Shown here: positions 62,370-64,000 of the stretch, piece by piece
How the letters are laid out: every line of letters starts with the position of its first letter
Position numbering within the stretch: the first letter of the stretch is position 1
NCBI RefSeq assembly: GCF_029626175.1
Contig: NZ_JARUBM010000002.1
Coordinates: 4,543,001-4,607,000, forward strand
Origin: Micromonospora sp. WMMD1082
Lineage (GTDB): Bacteria > Actinomycetota > Actinomycetes > Mycobacteriales > Micromonosporaceae
Direction: 5' to 3'
Length of the DNA stretch: 64,000 nucleotides
Made by a program: the position numbers and the translations under genes
The notes under the pieces: model-generated
What the model saw: the letters and a program-made list of their open reading frames with translations, nothing else
Database searches by the model: none
What the model was told of the DNA's origin: nothing

Positions 62370-63068
62370 ATGGCATACGACGCGAGCGACCTGCCCGACG
62401 TGTCCGGGCTCACCGTCGGCATCATCGGTGGCACGGGCGACCAGGGCCGAGGGCTCGCCTACCGGTTCGCCCGGGCCGGCCAGACGGTGCTGATCGGCTC
62501 CCGGTCCGCCGAGCGGGCGGTCCAGTCGGCCGCCGAGATCGCCGCGCTGCCCGGCGTGCCGGCGGCCGGCAGCGTCACCGGGGCGGACAACGACGAGGTG
62601 GCCCGGCGCAGCGACGTGGTGATCATCGCGGTGCCCTGGGACGGGCACGCCGCCACCGTCGGCGCGCTCGCCGCACCGCTCGCCGGCAAGATCGTCGTCG
62701 ACTGCGTCAACCCGCTCGGCTTCGACAAGCAGGGCCCGTACGCGCTGCCCGTCCCGGAGGGCAGCGCCGTCCAGCAGGCCGCCGCGCTGCTGCCCGACTC
62801 CCGCGTCTGCGCGGCGTTCAACCACGTCAGCGCCCCGCTGCTGGCCGATCCCGAGATCGACCGGATCGAGCTGGACGTGCTGATCTGCACCGAGGAGCGG
62901 GAGCTGGTCGGCATCGTCGGCGCGCTCGCCGCCCGCATCACCGGCATGCGGGGCATCTACGCCGGGCGGCTGCGCAACGCCCACCAGATCGAGGCGTTCA
63001 CCGCCAACCTGATCGCCATCAACAAGCGCTACAAGGCGCACGCGGGCGTCCGCGTCACCGACCTCTGA
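62370..63068 (+). CDS. F420-dependent NADP oxidoreductase (NpdG-like)
   Basis: A 232-residue Rossmann enzyme that moves hydride between reduced cofactor F420 and NADP. The NADP motif is VGIIGGTGDQGRGLAYRFAR with GSRSAERA binding the 2'-phosphate; VVIIAVPWDGH and FNHVSAPLLAD follow. I choose ATG 62370, nine bases after GGGAGG (62355-62360); ATG 62361 adds three residues. Confidence 0.88.
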   Translation: MAYDASDLPDVSGLTVGIIGGTGDQGRGLAYRFARAGQTVLIGSRSAERAVQSAAEIAALPGVPAAGSVTGADNDEVARRSDVVIIAVPWDGHAATVGALAAPLAGKIVVDCVNPLGFDKQGPYALPVPEGSAVQQAAALLPDSRVCAAFNHVSAPLLADPEIDRIELDVLICTEERELVGIVGALAARITGMRGIYAGRLRNAHQIEAFTANLIAINKRYKAHAGVRVTDL

Positions 63069-63154
63069 GAGCCGGTCACCCCGCCCGGATCGCGGCGGAG
63101 CGGAAGCGGGCGGCGCCGACGCAACAGGGCCGGGCGTGCCGGCCATAGTCTGGT

Positions 63155-63733
63155 GTGACGATCCAGATGGAGCCGACCGATCAGGAGTTGTGGTCGGCGA
63201 CGGTGGCCGGCGACGAGGTGCTGTTCGCCCGGCTGTTCGACCGGTACGCGCGCACGGTCTACAACCACGCGTTCCGGCTCACCGGGTCGTGGTCGCTCGC
63301 CGAGGACGTCACCCAGTCGGCCTTCCTGGTCGCCTGGCGGCGCCGTGCCGATGCCCGCCTGGTCGACGGCTCGATGCTGCCCTGGCTACTCGTGATCACC
63401 ACCAACACCGCGCGCAGCGAGTCCCGCTCGGCGCGGCGGTGGCTCGCGCTCCTGCGGCGGATGCCGCCCGAGCGCGGTACGGACGGCGACCTGGCGCAGG
63501 AGGTGGCCGGCCGGGTCGACGACGAGCGGCGGATGCGGACGATCCTGGCAGCGGTACGCCGGCTGCCGCGCGCCGAGCGTGAGGCCGTCGCGCTGTGCCT
63601 GTGGTCCCGTGTGCCGTACGCCGACGCCGCGGTCGCCCTGGGCATCAGCGAGGCGTCGGTCCGCTCCCGGGTGAGCCGGGCCCGCGCCCGGCTGGCCGTT
63701 CACCGTGTCGACAACACCGTGGAGGACCAATGA
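63155..63733 (+). CDS. Sigma-70 family (ECF-type) RNA polymerase sigma factor
   Basis: A 192-residue sigma factor. Region 2 is FDRYARTVYNHAFRLTGSWSLAEDVTQSAFLVAWRR, and region 4 is PRAEREAVALCLWSRVPYADAAVALGISEASVRSRVSRARARL. There is no region 1 or 3. GTG 63155 or ATG 63167 may start it. Its stop overlaps the next gene by four bases (ATGA), the usual sigma/partner arrangement. Confidence 0.88.
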   Translation: MTIQMEPTDQELWSATVAGDEVLFARLFDRYARTVYNHAFRLTGSWSLAEDVTQSAFLVAWRRRADARLVDGSMLPWLLVITTNTARSESRSARRWLALLRRMPPERGTDGDLAQEVAGRVDDERRMRTILAAVRRLPRAEREAVALCLWSRVPYADAAVALGISEASVRSRVSRARARLAVHRVDNTVEDQ

Positions 63734-64000
63734 ACGACCTGCTCACCCCGCCCGCCGACCGTGACCTGCCGGCCGGCCGAGCGGGGCAGATGCGGGCCCG
63801 CCTGCTGGCGGACCTGGGAGTCGGCCCGCGACGGTCGCCGGTGCGTCGTCGCGTCGCCCTCGCGCTCGTCGCTGCCGTCGCCGTCGCCGCGCTCGGGCTG
63901 GTCGCATGGCCCGAGCACGATCGGGCGCCCCGGTATCTTGCCTTCGGGCCGGACGAACTGTCGCCGACGCTGCGGCAGTCCGCCGAACGGTGCCTGGCCC
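63730..64000 (+). CDS. Membrane-anchored partner of the sigma factor, 5' part
   Basis: Starts at ATG 63730, coupled to the sigma factor gene, and runs off the window after 90 residues. A cytoplasmic head (MNDLLTPPADRDLPAGRAG) precedes one membrane segment (ALALVAAVAVAALGLVAW), and the start of an extracellular part follows. It could be an anti-sigma factor or a lipoprotein-like partner of the type seen beside such sigma genes; the remainder is needed to tell. Confidence 0.75.
   Translation, partial: MNDLLTPPADRDLPAGRAGQMRARLLADLGVGPRRSPVRRRVALALVAAVAVAALGLVAWPEHDRAPRYLAFGPDELSPTLRQSAERCLA

Overview
The window is high-G+C actinomycete chromosome, most likely Micromonosporaceae (Micromonospora-like). 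The evidence is pervasive GTG starts, about 70% or more G+C, a PucR-type regulator followed by fabD-fabH-acpP-fabF, homodimeric aceE, DUF3145, DUF3052 and DUF3040 proteins, a 1-Cys AhpE peroxiredoxin, an F420:NADP oxidoreductase and a fused RNase H/histidine phosphatase. Genus is inference; no 16S rRNA gene is present. From memory of M. tuberculosis, the sets PucR-fabD..kas, aceE, DUF3052-ahpE and Nif3-zinc ribbon-RNase H are neighbours there too.

Layout. 1-1.7 kb: 3' end of a beta-carbonic anhydrase, a small conserved protein, DUF3145. 1.7-3.5 kb: GH3 lipoprotein. 3.6-8.5 kb: FAS II operon and its regulator on the minus strand. 9-15 kb: membrane protein, CopC-like protein, gltX, an MFS transporter coupled to a GH1 beta-glucosidase, SRPBCC protein. 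16-24.4 kb: aceE, YjbQ protein, MarR regulator, a fused E1 alpha/beta dehydrogenase carrying a ~285-residue low-complexity insert, DUF3052, AhpE. 24.5 kb: tRNA-Val(TAC). 24.7-29.4 kb: hydrolase, kinase-like protein, pyruvyl-transferase-like protein, PfkB sugar kinase. 29.5-33.9 kb: SNF2 helicase plus SWIM zinc-finger protein. 34-37.3 kb: ferric-reductase-like, FMN-binding and ApbE genes. 37.6-44.7 kb: primase/polymerase-like protein, XRE regulator plus flavoprotein, then Nif3, zinc ribbon and RNase H/phosphatase, TauE exporter, DUF664. 44.8-45.25 kb: rnpB.

45.2-55.5 kb is an accessory island inserted at the 3' end of rnpB. A 38-bp copy of the rnpB end recurs at 53924-53961, so the element between the two copies is about 8.7 kb. 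It carries an IS701-family insertion with CTAG target duplication, a foreign low-G+C AAA+-type ATPase, a short GntR regulator, small element proteins, an ORF that looks like an in-frame fusion of a plasmid-type protein with an excisionase, a tyrosine integrase broken by one extra G in a G6 run, and an HNH protein. This reads as a decayed actinomycete integrative element that has lost transfer and replication genes but kept cargo at both ends. The right flank resembles the element's left end and holds an HTH protein and a second GntR gene, suggesting a second, tandem remnant.

55.7-64 kb returns to chromosome: two roadblock/LC7 proteins, AraC-GyrI regulator, nucleotidyltransferase plus NUDIX, a histone-H1-like Lys/Ala/Pro protein, RNB ribonuclease, F420:NADP oxidoreductase, and an ECF sigma factor with the start of its downstream membrane partner.

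The best candidates for undescribed biology are the cargo ATPase and HNH gene of the rnpB island and the E1 dehydrogenase with the large disordered insert. No CRISPR array was seen.
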